NCBI RefSeq assembly: GCF_001445655.1
Contig: NZ_LNBE01000008.1
Span: 62,001-126,000, forward strand
Direction of reading: 5' to 3'
Length of the DNA stretch: 64,000 nucleotides
DNA from: Streptomyces roseifaciens
GTDB lineage: Bacteria > Actinomycetota > Actinomycetes > Streptomycetales > Streptomycetaceae
A program made the translations under genes and the position numbers. This document shows positions 52,942 through 61,544 of the stretch, piece after piece; position 1 is the stretch's first letter; every line of letters starts with the position of its first letter. The notes under the pieces are model-generated. The model was not told the origin of the DNA, made no database searches, and saw only the letters and a program-made list of their open reading frames with translations.

Positions 52942-53433
52942 ATGCAAGCTGACCCTCTCCAGGCCATCGAAATTCGGCCGTGCCTCTACTACAGCACGGT
53001 CCAGCTCGCGTTGGTGTCGTTTGATCAGCAGCCCGAAGGTGACGGCGTCGTGAGCCCACGAAGCCCGGCCCTGAATCTCCTATGCAGCGATGCAAGTAAC
53101 TATCCGCTGTTCCGGATGGAGTACCTCGCAACCGCGCCTGAGGTGGTGCCTCCGGGCCCTTGGGACTACCAACGCACCCTTGACGGGATGGAAATCCACA
53201 ACCCTCCCATTAAGGTACTGAGCCTCACGGGACCGGAAGAAGCTGAATTAGACGTCCCCAAGGGGCTCTACAGCCTGCGCATCCTGCGAGCCCCCAACCC
53301 CTCCTATGAGGAACCCTCAGACGAACCGGACGAGTTCATCGACGACAACCACGATGAGGACGCCGAGCCTGGCGAGCCGGAAGAGCACTGGCTGATCCAG
53401 ATCTGGCCCCAGGTCGAGACGCCTGCCTCCTAG
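52942..53433 (+). CDS. unknown protein with acidic C-terminus
   Basis: 163 residues, not recognised. Mixed beta-strand content (YYSTVQLALVSFD, FRMEYLATAPEVV, GLYSLRILRAP), then a strongly acidic segment (DEPDEFIDDNHDEDAEPGEPE) and a final strand HWLIQIWPQVE. The shape recalls immunity or ComJ-like proteins, but this is only resemblance. ATG 52942 follows AAGGAG. Codons are less GC-rich than average. It lies just outside tag 4 and may be cargo of a further, now untagged, unit. A good hairpin ends it. Confidence 0.65.
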   Translation: MQADPLQAIEIRPCLYYSTVQLALVSFDQQPEGDGVVSPRSPALNLLCSDASNYPLFRMEYLATAPEVVPPGPWDYQRTLDGMEIHNPPIKVLSLTGPEEAELDVPKGLYSLRILRAPNPSYEEPSDEPDEFIDDNHDEDAEPGEPEEHWLIQIWPQVETPAS

Positions 53434-53456
53434 GTCTGCTGCCACTACCGAACAAA

Positions 53457-53490
53457 CTGCCCCCTTACCCGAAACCGGGCGAGGGGGCAG
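53457..53490. terminator. terminator after the acidic protein gene
   Basis: CTGCCCCC (53457-53464) pairs with GGGGGCAG (53483-53490), with an inner CCCG/CGGG pair, between convergent genes. Confidence 0.75.
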
Positions 53491-53549
53491 TGCGTTGCTG
53501 CTGGCGCGGTGTCGATCGTGCTGCTCGGGCACTGCAGTGGCAGCCTCTT

Positions 53550-53966
53550 CTACGCCGCGCTGCTTCCCGCGCGGGTGTAGGCGGTCGAGGCCACGATGTA
53601 CGTGATGCCGCCGAGCGCGCTCAGCATGGTGAAGGGGCCGCCGAGTTCGTCGCGGGCCAGTTCGTAGGCGACGCCGCACAGGAGCGCGGCGACGAGGACG
53701 TTCGCAGTCGTCGCGCCCGCCCGCAGGTTGATGAGCTGTCGGCGTTCGTCCTCTTCGTGCCCGCTGAGCTGCGCGGCGACGTCGCTGCGGGATGCGGAAA
53801 GGGTCACGATGAGTCCGTAGCCGATGCTGATGGCCGGCAGGAGGACGGCCATCATGATGTCGCCACGCATCGCCATGACCACCGCCATCACCACACCCGC
53901 CACCAAGGTCACGGCGAGCACGGCCCACCGCATGGGCGTGCGAGCGGTGCTAGGCGTCGTCGACAT
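53550..53966 (-). CDS. hypothetical membrane protein
   Basis: 138 residues with four membrane helices in two pairs (WAVLAVTLVAGVVMAVVMAM, IMMAVLLPAISIGYGLIVTL; TTANVLVAALLCGVAYELA, FTMLSALGGITYIVASTAY) separated by a charged cytoplasmic loop (SGHEEDERRQLINLRAG). ATG 53966 follows GAGGAG. Its start lies inside the end of the upstream XRE gene (17-base overlap), so the two are coupled: a common regulator-membrane protein pair of unknown function. Confidence 0.8.
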   Translation of the reverse strand: MSTTPSTARTPMRWAVLAVTLVAGVVMAVVMAMRGDIMMAVLLPAISIGYGLIVTLSASRSDVAAQLSGHEEDERRQLINLRAGATTANVLVAALLCGVAYELARDELGGPFTMLSALGGITYIVASTAYTRAGSSAA

Positions 53967-54147
53967 GGAAGATCTCCTCAACGGCGAGCCCGAAGTGTCG
54001 GGCTATTCGTATGGCCAGTGGCAGCGACGGGTCGTAGCGGCCCTGCTCGATGGCGTTCACCGTCTGCCGGGACACCCCCAGCGCCGCGCCCAGCGCTTGC
54101 TGGGACAGCCCTTGGAGACCACGCAGTCGGCGGACCTCGTTTCGCAT
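53950..54147 (-). CDS. short XRE-family regulator
   Basis: 65 residues, essentially one Cro/CI HTH (MRNEVRRLRGLQGLSQQALGAALGVSRQTVNAIEQGRYDPSLPLA) with the short C-terminal helix EEIFHVDD of the YozG/compact-HTH type. ATG 54147 has no ribosome site; a small dyad (GTAA-AGC-TTAC) lies 14-24 bases upstream and could be an autoregulatory operator with a near-leaderless transcript. Overlaps the downstream membrane protein gene. Confidence 0.88.
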   Translation of the reverse strand: MRNEVRRLRGLQGLSQQALGAALGVSRQTVNAIEQGRYDPSLPLAIRIARHFGLAVEEIFHVDDA

Positions 54148-54292
54148 GAATGGAAAGTAAGCTTTACACCCTCGGGTGTCAACGGTCCGCTGACCGGAGG
54201 CCCGTGCGGGACGAGGCAACGTGGCCGCACGGTCGCCATGACCATCAGCTGGGCGCCGGGCCCGGCGCCCAGCTGATGCGGTGGGTGGAGTG

Positions 54293-54700
54293 CTACCAGC
54301 TACCGCCCCAGACGGCTCGCGTTCCCACGGGGCAGGTCAGGCGGAAGTCCCACTGGCCCGAGAAGGTCTCCGGGAACAGGTGGCGGCCGTCCGTGCAGTC
54401 CACGTACACGTGGTACGAGGTGCCGTTGCACGTCATGAAGAAGTTGCGGCCCCCGTCCGTGCGGCCGTTCCAGCAGGTCGCGGCCAGTTCACGCTCGGTG
54501 GAGCTCGAGGCGCGCTGGATCGGGGTGTTCCCCGCGATCGGCGCCAGGCCGGCGGTGCTGGTCTTGCTCTGGCCGTCGGTGCTGGTCGCCTGGGCTTCGG
54601 CGGTGTTGGGCACCGGGTCCGCGCCGGCTGGTGCGGCGAGGCCTGCGATCGCGGTGACGGCGATCGATGCGGCCACTGCGGCGTTCCTCAGGAACGTCAC
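54293..54700 (-). CDS. small secreted protein
   Basis: 135 residues. A signal peptide (FLRNAAVAASIAVTAIAGLAAPAGA, cut before DPVPN) is followed by a Thr/Ser/Ala-rich stretch and a compact domain with four Cys (ATCWNGR, FMTCNGTSY, VDCTDGRH, RLTCPVG), probably two disulfides. Family not recognised. GTG 54700 follows GGAGGAG. Exported to the cell surface or medium. Confidence 0.78.
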   Translation of the reverse strand: MTFLRNAAVAASIAVTAIAGLAAPAGADPVPNTAEAQATSTDGQSKTSTAGLAPIAGNTPIQRASSSTERELAATCWNGRTDGGRNFFMTCNGTSYHVYVDCTDGRHLFPETFSGQWDFRLTCPVGTRAVWGGSW

Positions 54701-55168
54701 GTTCTCCTCCGAGTGGTGGATGTTGCGGTAGGTACGGGATCTTTCCCGGCCTTTCGGTGACATCGTGGATGATTGCCGCGTCTATGGGGAGTTGGGGTCA
54801 CTTCGGGGGCGTGCGGGCAGAAACGTCGCCAACAGGGCATGTGTGTCCATGTGGTTGCTGTGCGCTCCCGCGAACGTGTGGTCAGCATCGGCGCGTTGTT
54901 CCTCCGGAGGAGGTACGGAGCTGAAGCCGCGCCAGGCATCTTCCGGCTGCTGGCCGGGGGGTGAGCGCCGCTCTCGGCGAACGCCGCGGTCTCCACGACG
55001 TTCAGGAACGTGGCGTTCGCGCGGCTGATGAGGACCTGATCGGGGATTCCCGTGGTGTCCGGGCGGGCCGTGTCCCCCCCCCCCCCCGAAAGGTGAGTCC
55101 CGCTTCTGCCGGAATCGTCTCCGTGGGGGGGAGGCCCGTATCGCTGTGCGTGCGGGCCTCCCCCCGCG
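54701..55168. other. intergenic stretch with 14-C tract
   Basis: 468 bases without a supported gene. Contains a run of 14 C at 55074-55087 and the terminator of the PQQ-propeller gene. Confidence 0.5.
55126..55165. terminator. terminator of the propeller gene
   Basis: A 13-base stem (55126-55138 with 55153-55165; GGGGGGAGGCCCG arm) with a 14-base loop, just past the minus-strand stop. Confidence 0.8.
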
Positions 55169-56989
55169 TCAGTTGTCGTTGCCCGGCAGCGCTATCAGGG
55201 ACTTCTGGCGGCGTTCGGTCTCGGTGCCCTTGTTTTCCGAGACGTAACCCGCCGAGAGGTAGAGGGACTTGCCGTGGGCGGCCGGGTAGGGGTCGGAGCC
55301 TATCCAGGCCTTGGTGGGGGTGGGGCGGTAGGTGCGGACGGTCTTGCGGGATCCCGTCGTCGGGTCGAAGCGGACCAGGGTGGCCGGGTCGTGGATGTTG
55401 CCGGCCGAGTAGGCAAGGATGTCGTCGGTGTCCGACGTCGCCACCAGGTGGAACGTCTGCAGGTAGCCCGTCGCGCGCTGGTCCCACAGGCGCTTTCCGG
55501 TGGTCAGGGACCAGGCGATCAGCTGGTTGTTGTCGTCGGAGTCCTTCTCGTCGCGGTCCGTCTCCATGACCAGCTTGTCGCCCGCGATCCGGACGTCCGG
55601 GGCCGGGGCGCTGCCGTCGCCGCGCGTGAGGCCGTAGCGGCGCTTGGGGGTGCCTTCGAGGCGGGTACGGAGTTTGCCGTTGTCGTCGAGGACGCTCACG
55701 CGCATGCCCTCGTAGGGCCGCTCGGGGTCGTCGACGACGATCGGGGAGGTCGCAAGGACCTGTCCCTGCCCGCCGTATGCGCCGAGGCGGTACTTCCACT
55801 TCGCGTGGCCGGTGGCCGGGTCGACCGCGGCGAGGTACGTGCCCGGGTCCTTGCTGCCGAGGAGGCAGTGCTGGATGCGCAGGAGCTGCTTGCCTCCCGT
55901 GTAACCGTCGCCCCGGCAGGTGTCCTTGGCGTCGTCGTCCTCGTACAGGCCCTTGTCGTCGTCCTTCCACAGCTGCTTGCCGTCGCTCACCCGGAAGGCG
56001 GTGGTGACGTGGTCGTTCGCGGAGACGACCACCACGTCGCCGCTGCGGGCGATCCGGGGGCTGCCGGAGGGAGCCCACTCGTCGGAGCCGGTGGAGTGCT
56101 CCCACAGCGTCTTGCCCGACGTCAGGTCGACGGCGTAGAAGGTGTGGCACGCCTGCCCGGCGCCGCGGGCGAGGACCGCGATGCCCGCCGTGGAGTCCGT
56201 CGACGCCTGGCACAGGACGCTGCCCGAACCGGGGGTGGGGGCCTCCCACCGCTGTCCGCCGGTCTTCGGGTCCAGGCCCACGAGGCGGTTCGGCAGGGCC
56301 TTGACCACGGTCTTGTCGGTGAACCACACGCCACGGATCATCCTGGGGTGGTCGAGCCCCGACCTGGTGTACGGCAGGCTCCACGACACCGTCGCCCGGC
56401 TTCCGCCGGAGCCGCCCTTGCCGGATCCGTCCTTCGTTCCGTCCCCCGGCAGCAGCATCCAGACGCCCGCTCCCAGCGCGACGACGAGGACCAGTCCGAC
56501 GGCCACCGCCAGGGCGATCAGCCCCTTGCGCGGCGGCACTCTCGGTATACCGGATATGCCTGGGGCGCCCGGCGTGTACATGGGCGGCGGGACCTGGCCT
56601 GTTCCGTGGGGAAGTGGCGCGTAGGCAGGTGCCGCTCCGTAGGGAGGCGCTGCTCCGTAGGGAGGTGCTGCTCCGTAGGGAGGTGCCGCCCCGTACGCCG
56701 GTGCTGCTCCGTGCCCGGGCGCTGTTCCGTGCCCGGGCGCTGTTCCGTGCCCGGGTGCTGTTCCGTACGTCGGCCCCGTTCCGTACGCCGGTGCCGCTCC
56801 GTACTGCGGCGGCGTGGCTCCGTGCTGCGGCGGCGCCGGTGCCTGGCCCGGTGCCCCAGCAGGTGCCGGCCCCGATGCCGGTGCCGGTGCCGATGCCGGC
56901 GGCGTCGACGGCGGCATCGGCGGTCGCGTCGCTTCCGGCGGCGCGATGACGAAGTCGTCCTCGCCGTTCTCGTTCAAGGGCTCGCCCAT
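55169..56989 (-). CDS. Pro-rich, membrane-anchored PQQ-like beta-propeller protein
   Basis: 606 residues. A ~150-residue cytoplasmic region rich in Pro, Ala, Gly and Tyr contains six-residue repeats (YGAAPP, GHGTAP), then one membrane helix (GLIALAVAVGLVLVVALGAGVWMLL, ~155-180), then an extracellular propeller with blades ending in G-K-x-L-W-type strands (SGKTLWEHS, DGKQLWKDD, TGKRLWDQR, GHAKWKYR). No PQQ-enzyme catalytic motif, so it is a PQQ-like/YncE-type binding propeller. ATG 56989 follows AAGGAG/GAGG. Function unknown; such proteins in streptomycetes are often beside signalling genes. Confidence 0.85.
   Translation of the reverse strand: MGEPLNENGEDDFVIAPPEATRPPMPPSTPPASAPAPASGPAPAGAPGQAPAPPQHGATPPQYGAAPAYGTGPTYGTAPGHGTAPGHGTAPGHGAAPAYGAAPPYGAAPPYGAAPPYGAAPAYAPLPHGTGQVPPPMYTPGAPGISGIPRVPPRKGLIALAVAVGLVLVVALGAGVWMLLPGDGTKDGSGKGGSGGSRATVSWSLPYTRSGLDHPRMIRGVWFTDKTVVKALPNRLVGLDPKTGGQRWEAPTPGSGSVLCQASTDSTAGIAVLARGAGQACHTFYAVDLTSGKTLWEHSTGSDEWAPSGSPRIARSGDVVVVSANDHVTTAFRVSDGKQLWKDDDKGLYEDDDAKDTCRGDGYTGGKQLLRIQHCLLGSKDPGTYLAAVDPATGHAKWKYRLGAYGGQGQVLATSPIVVDDPERPYEGMRVSVLDDNGKLRTRLEGTPKRRYGLTRGDGSAPAPDVRIAGDKLVMETDRDEKDSDDNNQLIAWSLTTGKRLWDQRATGYLQTFHLVATSDTDDILAYSAGNIHDPATLVRFDPTTGSRKTVRTYRPTPTKAWIGSDPYPAAHGKSLYLSAGYVSENKGTETERRQKSLIALPGNDN
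56632..56830. repeat. 18-base repeats coding the YGAAPP/GHGTAP array
   Basis: Successive copies of units like GGTGCTGCTCCGTAGGGA within the propeller gene; a coding minisatellite, likely to vary in number between strains. Confidence 0.8.
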
Positions 56990-57136
56990 TCGGCCTCGAA
57001 TCTCCTTCTCTCCCTCGTAAGGGACTAGTCATACCAAGTCGGATTCCCCGGCGGCCCGCCGGGCGGGGTGCGGGCGCCGGGAGCAGGGTGAGGTGCGAGA
57101 GGTGAGGGTGTGTCAGGTGCGGCGTGACGGGCCCGG

Positions 57137-57835
57137 TTACGACGCGTTCCTGCGCATCGGTGCGAGCAGTGTCAGGTGGGCGCCGGAGCGGGCACCCGAG
57201 CGGGCACCCGCGCGGGTGCCGGAACGGCCGTCGCGGCGGCCGCTGGTGGTGCGGTAGACGTCGACGGGGCCGGCGGGACGCCAGTGTTCGCCGAGCCGCT
57301 TGGCGGTGTACATCGCCTCGTCCGCGCCCCGGAGCAGGTCCGAGAGGGCGGCGCCGGGCCGGTGGCTGGTGCGGCAGATGCCTATGGAGGCGCGCGGGGA
57401 GAGGGTGACGCTGCCGGTCTCCAGCGGCGCCGAGAGACGGGCGGAGAGGCTGTACGTCAGCTCGGAGTCCAGGTCGGCGTCCGGCGCGAGGCGCACCACG
57501 GCGGTGAACTCGTCGCCGCCCAGCCTTGCCGCGAATCCGCCCCGCTCCCGGCACCAGACGGACAGGCGCCGTCCGACCGCCGCGATGACCTGGTCGCCGA
57601 TGTCGTGCCCGTGCGTGTCGTTGATCTGCTTGAAGCCGTTGAGGTCGAGCAGCAGGACTGCTGCGTGCGGCCGCTTCACCGCCCGCTGCGCCCGGCTGGT
57701 GAACTCCTCGCGGCACATGAGGCCGGTGAGCGGGTCGGTGCGGGCGGTGCGCAGGCGGCGGACGAGGAAGAGGGCGTGGGCGGCCCATCCGATGGTGGGG
57801 GCGGCGATCGGTAAGGCCTGGAGCACGAGGTTCAT
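57137..57835 (-). CDS. GGDEF-domain diguanylate cyclase
   Basis: 232 residues. A short hydrophobic N-terminus (LVLQALPIAAPTIGWAAHALFLV, possible membrane anchor) is followed by a GGDEF domain: TDPLTGLMCREEF, LLDLNGFKQINDTHGHDIGDQV, the active site RLGGDEFTAVV and SIGICRTS. The intact GGDEF implies c-di-GMP synthesis; no R-x-x-D inhibitory site is obvious. C-terminal tail is basic (RSGTRAGARSGAR). ATG 57835 follows GGAAGGTG. Confidence 0.88.
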   Translation of the reverse strand: MNLVLQALPIAAPTIGWAAHALFLVRRLRTARTDPLTGLMCREEFTSRAQRAVKRPHAAVLLLDLNGFKQINDTHGHDIGDQVIAAVGRRLSVWCRERGGFAARLGGDEFTAVVRLAPDADLDSELTYSLSARLSAPLETGSVTLSPRASIGICRTSHRPGAALSDLLRGADEAMYTAKRLGEHWRPAGPVDVYRTTSGRRDGRSGTRAGARSGARSGAHLTLLAPMRRNAS

Positions 57836-58210
57836 CGGACACCTTCCGGAACAGAGAGGTGGCCCGCCGCTTCCCTCGCCGTGGGCGACGTGAGTGCGCG
57901 TCGAGACGCGAGTACGCCGTCGCGGTGGGGCGCGAGCGGGCCTGTGGGTGGATCCGGTCATGCTGGAGATCCCCCGTTTCCCCGGGCCCCGCCCGTGGCC
58001 CCGCCCGTGGCCCTGCCCGACCCTGTCCATGGCCCTGTCCATGGCCCGGTGGCCCGGCCCGTGAGCCCGCCCAGTGAGCCCCTCTCCGCCGGACGGCCCC
58101 GCCCGCTCCGCGCACCCCTGGCAGACGCGAGCCGATCGGGGCAGGCTGTGCACTCCGGCGGAAACCCGCCGGAGACCCGATGGAATCCCGACGGACAAGG
58201 GAGATCAACG
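57836..58210. other. intergenic stretch
   Basis: 375 bases between the divergent GGDEF and DUF779 genes. Short CCCGTGGCC/CCATGGCC repeats around 57990-58050; otherwise nothing recognised. Confidence 0.45.
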
Positions 58211-58615
58211 GTGAGTCCGCAACAGACCGGCCGCCCCGAAGCCCCCCTCTCGCGCGTCGCCCTCACCCCCGCCGCAGCGCGCCTCCTGCGCCTGTTGCGC
58301 GAGCAGCACGGCCCCTTGATGTTCCACCAGTCCGGCGGCTGCTGCGACGGCAGTTCGCCGATGTGCTACCCGGAGGGCGAGTTCCGTACGGGCGCCTCGG
58401 ACGTCCTGCTCGCCGAGCTGACGGTGGAGGGCGTCGCGGAACCGGTCGGCTTCTGGATGTCCGCCGACCAGTTCGAGCGCTGGCGCCACACCCACCTCAC
58501 CGTGGACGTGGTGCCCGGCCGCGGCAGCGGCTTCTCCCTCGAAGCTCCGGAAGGGCAGCGCTTCCTGCTGCGGTCACGGCTCCTGACGGACTACGAGGCT
58601 CAGCAGCTCGGATGA
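58211..58615 (+). CDS. DUF779-family protein
   Basis: 134 residues. The DUF779 signature is clear: ALTPAAARLLRLLREQHGPLMFHQSGGCCDGSSPMCYP, then EFRTGASDVLLAEL, and VDVVPGRGSGFSLE. The Cys-Cys pair and the later Cys may bind metal. DUF779 genes commonly sit directly after ExaC-type aldehyde dehydrogenases; here the nearest such gene is 17 kb away. GTG 58211 follows AGGGAG. Confidence 0.88.
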   Translation: MSPQQTGRPEAPLSRVALTPAAARLLRLLREQHGPLMFHQSGGCCDGSSPMCYPEGEFRTGASDVLLAELTVEGVAEPVGFWMSADQFERWRHTHLTVDVVPGRGSGFSLEAPEGQRFLLRSRLLTDYEAQQLG

Positions 58616-58623
58616 CAGCACAC

Positions 58624-58715
58624 CCATCCTGACCAGCGCGTCCATCCTGACCAGCGCGTCCATCCCTGACCAGCACACCCATCCTGACCAGCACGCCCCT
58701 CCCTGACCAGCACAC
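58624..58715. repeat. five tandem 18-19-base repeats
   Basis: CCATCCTGACCAGCGCGT and four variants head to tail, ending four bases before the stop of the minus-strand PAS-GGDEF-EAL gene. Non-coding minisatellite. Confidence 0.85.
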
Positions 58716-58718
58716 CCG

Positions 58719-61544
58719 CTACGACGCCGCGTCCACCAGCGACAGCGTGTGCAGCCGCTCCGGCGGGCCCGGCCGCGCGTAGTACCAGCCCTGGGCGGTG
58801 TCGCACCCCAGCACCCTCAGGTGCTCCGCCTGCGTGCCCGTCTCCACCCCTTCGACGGTCACCGACAGGTCGAGGGTGTGGGCGAGCGAGACGATCCCCT
58901 CGACGATCTTCACGTCGACGGGGTCGGCCGGCGCGCACTGCATGCCGCGGGTGAAGGAACGGTCCAGCTTGAGCGTGCTGACGGGGAGCCTGCGCAGGTA
59001 GGAGAGGTTGGAGTAGCCGGTGCCGAAGTCGTCCAGGGCGATGTCCACGCCCAGGTCGGCGAGCTGGCGCAGCGGCCGCAGCTCCTCCTCGTCGGCCCCG
59101 ATGAGGGCGTTCTCGGTCACTTCCAGGCACAGGGCCGACGGGTCCAGGCCGGAGCTGTCGAGGACGGCCACCGTGTCGGCGACGAGGGAGGGGTGGCGCA
59201 GCTGCGAGGGCGAGAGGTTGACGTTGACCCGCATCGGGACCTCGCACGTGCCCTCGGCCCGCCAGGCGCGCGCCTGCCGTGCGGCTTCCTGCAGCACCCA
59301 GCGCCCCAGGGGCACGATCAGGCCGGTGCTCTCGGCAAGCGGGATGAACTGGTCCGGTCCCAGCACGCCGTGGACGGGGTGCAGCCAGCGCACGAGCGCC
59401 TCCGCGCCCCGTACCGTGCCGTCGTGGAGCCGGACGAGCGGCTGGTACTCGATGAAGAACTCGCCGTTGTCGAGCGCCGCCGGCAGGCAGTTGGTCAGGT
59501 CGTGCCGGGCGATGGCGCGGGCGTCGGAGTCCGCGTCGGCGAGCTCGTAGCGGTTCCCGCCGGCGGCCTTCGCGCGGTACATGGTGATGTCGGCGCTGCG
59601 CAGCACCTCCGCGGCGCCGCTCGCGCCGGACGCGCCGTCCACGATGCCGATGCTGGCCCGTACGGACAGGTCCCGGCCGTCGAGGCGTACGGGCTCGGCG
59701 AGCGCGGACAGCATCCGGCGGGCGAGGGCGGTCGCGTCCTCCTGGGCGGTGGGGCCGGTCAGCAGGGCCACGAACTCGTCGCCGCCGAGGCGGGCGACCA
59801 GCTCCGCGGGCTCCTCGGCGCACGAGCGCAGCCGCTCGGCCACGGCGACGAGCAGCCGGTCGCCCACGGCGTGGCCCAGGCTGTCGTTGACGGCCTTGAA
59901 GCCGTCCAGGTCGAGGTAGCAGACGCCGAAGCGGTCCCCCCCGGGGGCGAGGGCCCGGTCGAGCCGCTCGAAGAACAGCGTGCGGTTGGGCAGGCCGGTG
60001 AGGGCGTCGTGCGTGGCCTCGTAGCGCAGCTGCTCGTGCAGCAGGCGGCGCTCGGTGATGTCCTCCAGGAGCGCGAGCTGGTACTGGGGGCGGCCGTGGG
60101 CGTCGCGCAGCAGGGCGACGGACAGGTCGGTCCACAGGACGCTGCCGTCACCGCGGTAGTACGCCTTCTCGACGCGGTAGTAGTCGCGCTCGCCGCGGAC
60201 GAGTTCGCTGTAGAGGCCCCAGACGTCGGGCGAGTCGTCGGGGTGGACCATCTCGCCGACGTTCCGGCCGGTGACCTCGGCGGCGTTGGTGCCGAACATG
60301 CGGCTGAGGGCGTCGTTGACGTCCATGATGCGGCCGTCGACGTCCGCTATCCCGACGCCGATGGCGGCGCCCTCGAACACGGCACGGAACCGCTCCTCGC
60401 TGGTGTGCAGCGCCCGCTCCGTCTCGGCCTGCGCGGCGAGGGCGGCGCGCGAGAGGGCCTCCTGCTCGGCGAGGGTCCGCTCGCGCAGGGCGCGGGCGAA
60501 GCCGGCGGCGACGGTGTGCTGCAGGCGCGAGCAACGGGCGCGGCTCTCCTCGTCGGACAGGTTCCGGTCCGGCGGGCAGTACAGGACGAGGTACGAGTCG
60601 ACCGCGCCCAGGATCAGCGACAGGGCGTCCGGGTCGGTGCAGTGCGCGCGGACGAGCGCGACGCCGACCTCGGCCACGGGCTCGGGGTCGAAGGGCTGCG
60701 AGCGGAGCGCCGTACGGAGGATGGCGGCGAGCGGGACGAGGTAGTCCTCGAACTCGGCGCGGGTCATGGAAGTGGCTGTCGCGGGGTAGACGGCCCGGCT
60801 CCAGACGGCGGCGAAGCGGCGAAGGGCGTCCTGCCCGGAGGGCAGGGGCTCGGACGGCGCCTGCCCGGTTACGGGGGCGGAGGACACCTGGCCGGACACG
60901 GGGGCGGAGGACACCCGGTCGGACACGAAGTGGGCGCTCCCGGAAGGCGCCTGTCCGGACACGGGGTGGGCGGAAGACATCCGGCCGCGCGCCCGGCCGG
61001 CGGTCTCCGGGGCGGACCCGTCCCGCCCGTCCCGCCCGTCCCGGCCGTCCCGGCCGAGGCCCGGTCCTCCCCCGCCCGGCCCCCGGACGTCGCGGTCCAT
61101 CTGGACGTGGGCATTGCGTGCCCACGAACCGCCGGAACCGCCGGAACCACCCGAGCCACCCGAGCCACCCGAGCCACCGGAAGCATCCATCCCACCCGAA
61201 CCGTCCGTCCCGGGCGCGCCGTCCGGCATCACACCCGGGTCGCGGCCGACGCCCCGATCACCGCCCCGGTCGCCGGTCCCGTCGCCGTCCCGCCCGCAAC
61301 GGCCCGCCACTCCGCCCGCGGCCGCCGTGTCCAGTGGCGACAACGCCCCGCTCCCGATACCCACCCCGACCTCGGTTCCGCTTCCGCTTTCGATTCCGTT
61401 TCTGATTCCGCTTGTGCCCTCGGTCCCGGCCTCGCTCCCCCTGCGAGGCCTTGTGACTTCTGCCCCGGCAGGGCCACCGGTAACCGGCCCCACCGTTCCG
61501 TCTCCGGATCCGCTCGGCTTCTCGCCGCGCGGCTTTCGGGTCAT
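58719..61544 (-). CDS. PAS-GGDEF-EAL c-di-GMP signalling protein (RmdA-like)
   Basis: 941 residues. The first ~230 are low-complexity (Gly/Ser/Arg/Asp, with GGSGGSGGS repeats). Then a helical domain (~235-360), a PAS sensor (~385-500, FRAVFEGAAIGVGIADVDG), a GGDEF domain with intact RLGGDEF and a C-terminal EAL domain with EALVRW, NVNLSP, ENALIGAD-type E, DDFGTGYSNLSYL and K-x3-E-G (VEGVE). Both active sites look intact, so it may make and degrade c-di-GMP, like streptomycete RmdA. ATG 61544 overlaps the methyltransferase stop (ATGA). The long disordered leader is unusual and the real start may be further in. Confidence 0.92.
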   Translation of the reverse strand: MTRKPRGEKPSGSGDGTVGPVTGGPAGAEVTRPRRGSEAGTEGTSGIRNGIESGSGTEVGVGIGSGALSPLDTAAAGGVAGRCGRDGDGTGDRGGDRGVGRDPGVMPDGAPGTDGSGGMDASGGSGGSGGSGGSGGSGGSWARNAHVQMDRDVRGPGGGGPGLGRDGRDGRDGRDGSAPETAGRARGRMSSAHPVSGQAPSGSAHFVSDRVSSAPVSGQVSSAPVTGQAPSEPLPSGQDALRRFAAVWSRAVYPATATSMTRAEFEDYLVPLAAILRTALRSQPFDPEPVAEVGVALVRAHCTDPDALSLILGAVDSYLVLYCPPDRNLSDEESRARCSRLQHTVAAGFARALRERTLAEQEALSRAALAAQAETERALHTSEERFRAVFEGAAIGVGIADVDGRIMDVNDALSRMFGTNAAEVTGRNVGEMVHPDDSPDVWGLYSELVRGERDYYRVEKAYYRGDGSVLWTDLSVALLRDAHGRPQYQLALLEDITERRLLHEQLRYEATHDALTGLPNRTLFFERLDRALAPGGDRFGVCYLDLDGFKAVNDSLGHAVGDRLLVAVAERLRSCAEEPAELVARLGGDEFVALLTGPTAQEDATALARRMLSALAEPVRLDGRDLSVRASIGIVDGASGASGAAEVLRSADITMYRAKAAGGNRYELADADSDARAIARHDLTNCLPAALDNGEFFIEYQPLVRLHDGTVRGAEALVRWLHPVHGVLGPDQFIPLAESTGLIVPLGRWVLQEAARQARAWRAEGTCEVPMRVNVNLSPSQLRHPSLVADTVAVLDSSGLDPSALCLEVTENALIGADEEELRPLRQLADLGVDIALDDFGTGYSNLSYLRRLPVSTLKLDRSFTRGMQCAPADPVDVKIVEGIVSLAHTLDLSVTVEGVETGTQAEHLRVLGCDTAQGWYYARPGPPERLHTLSLVDAAS

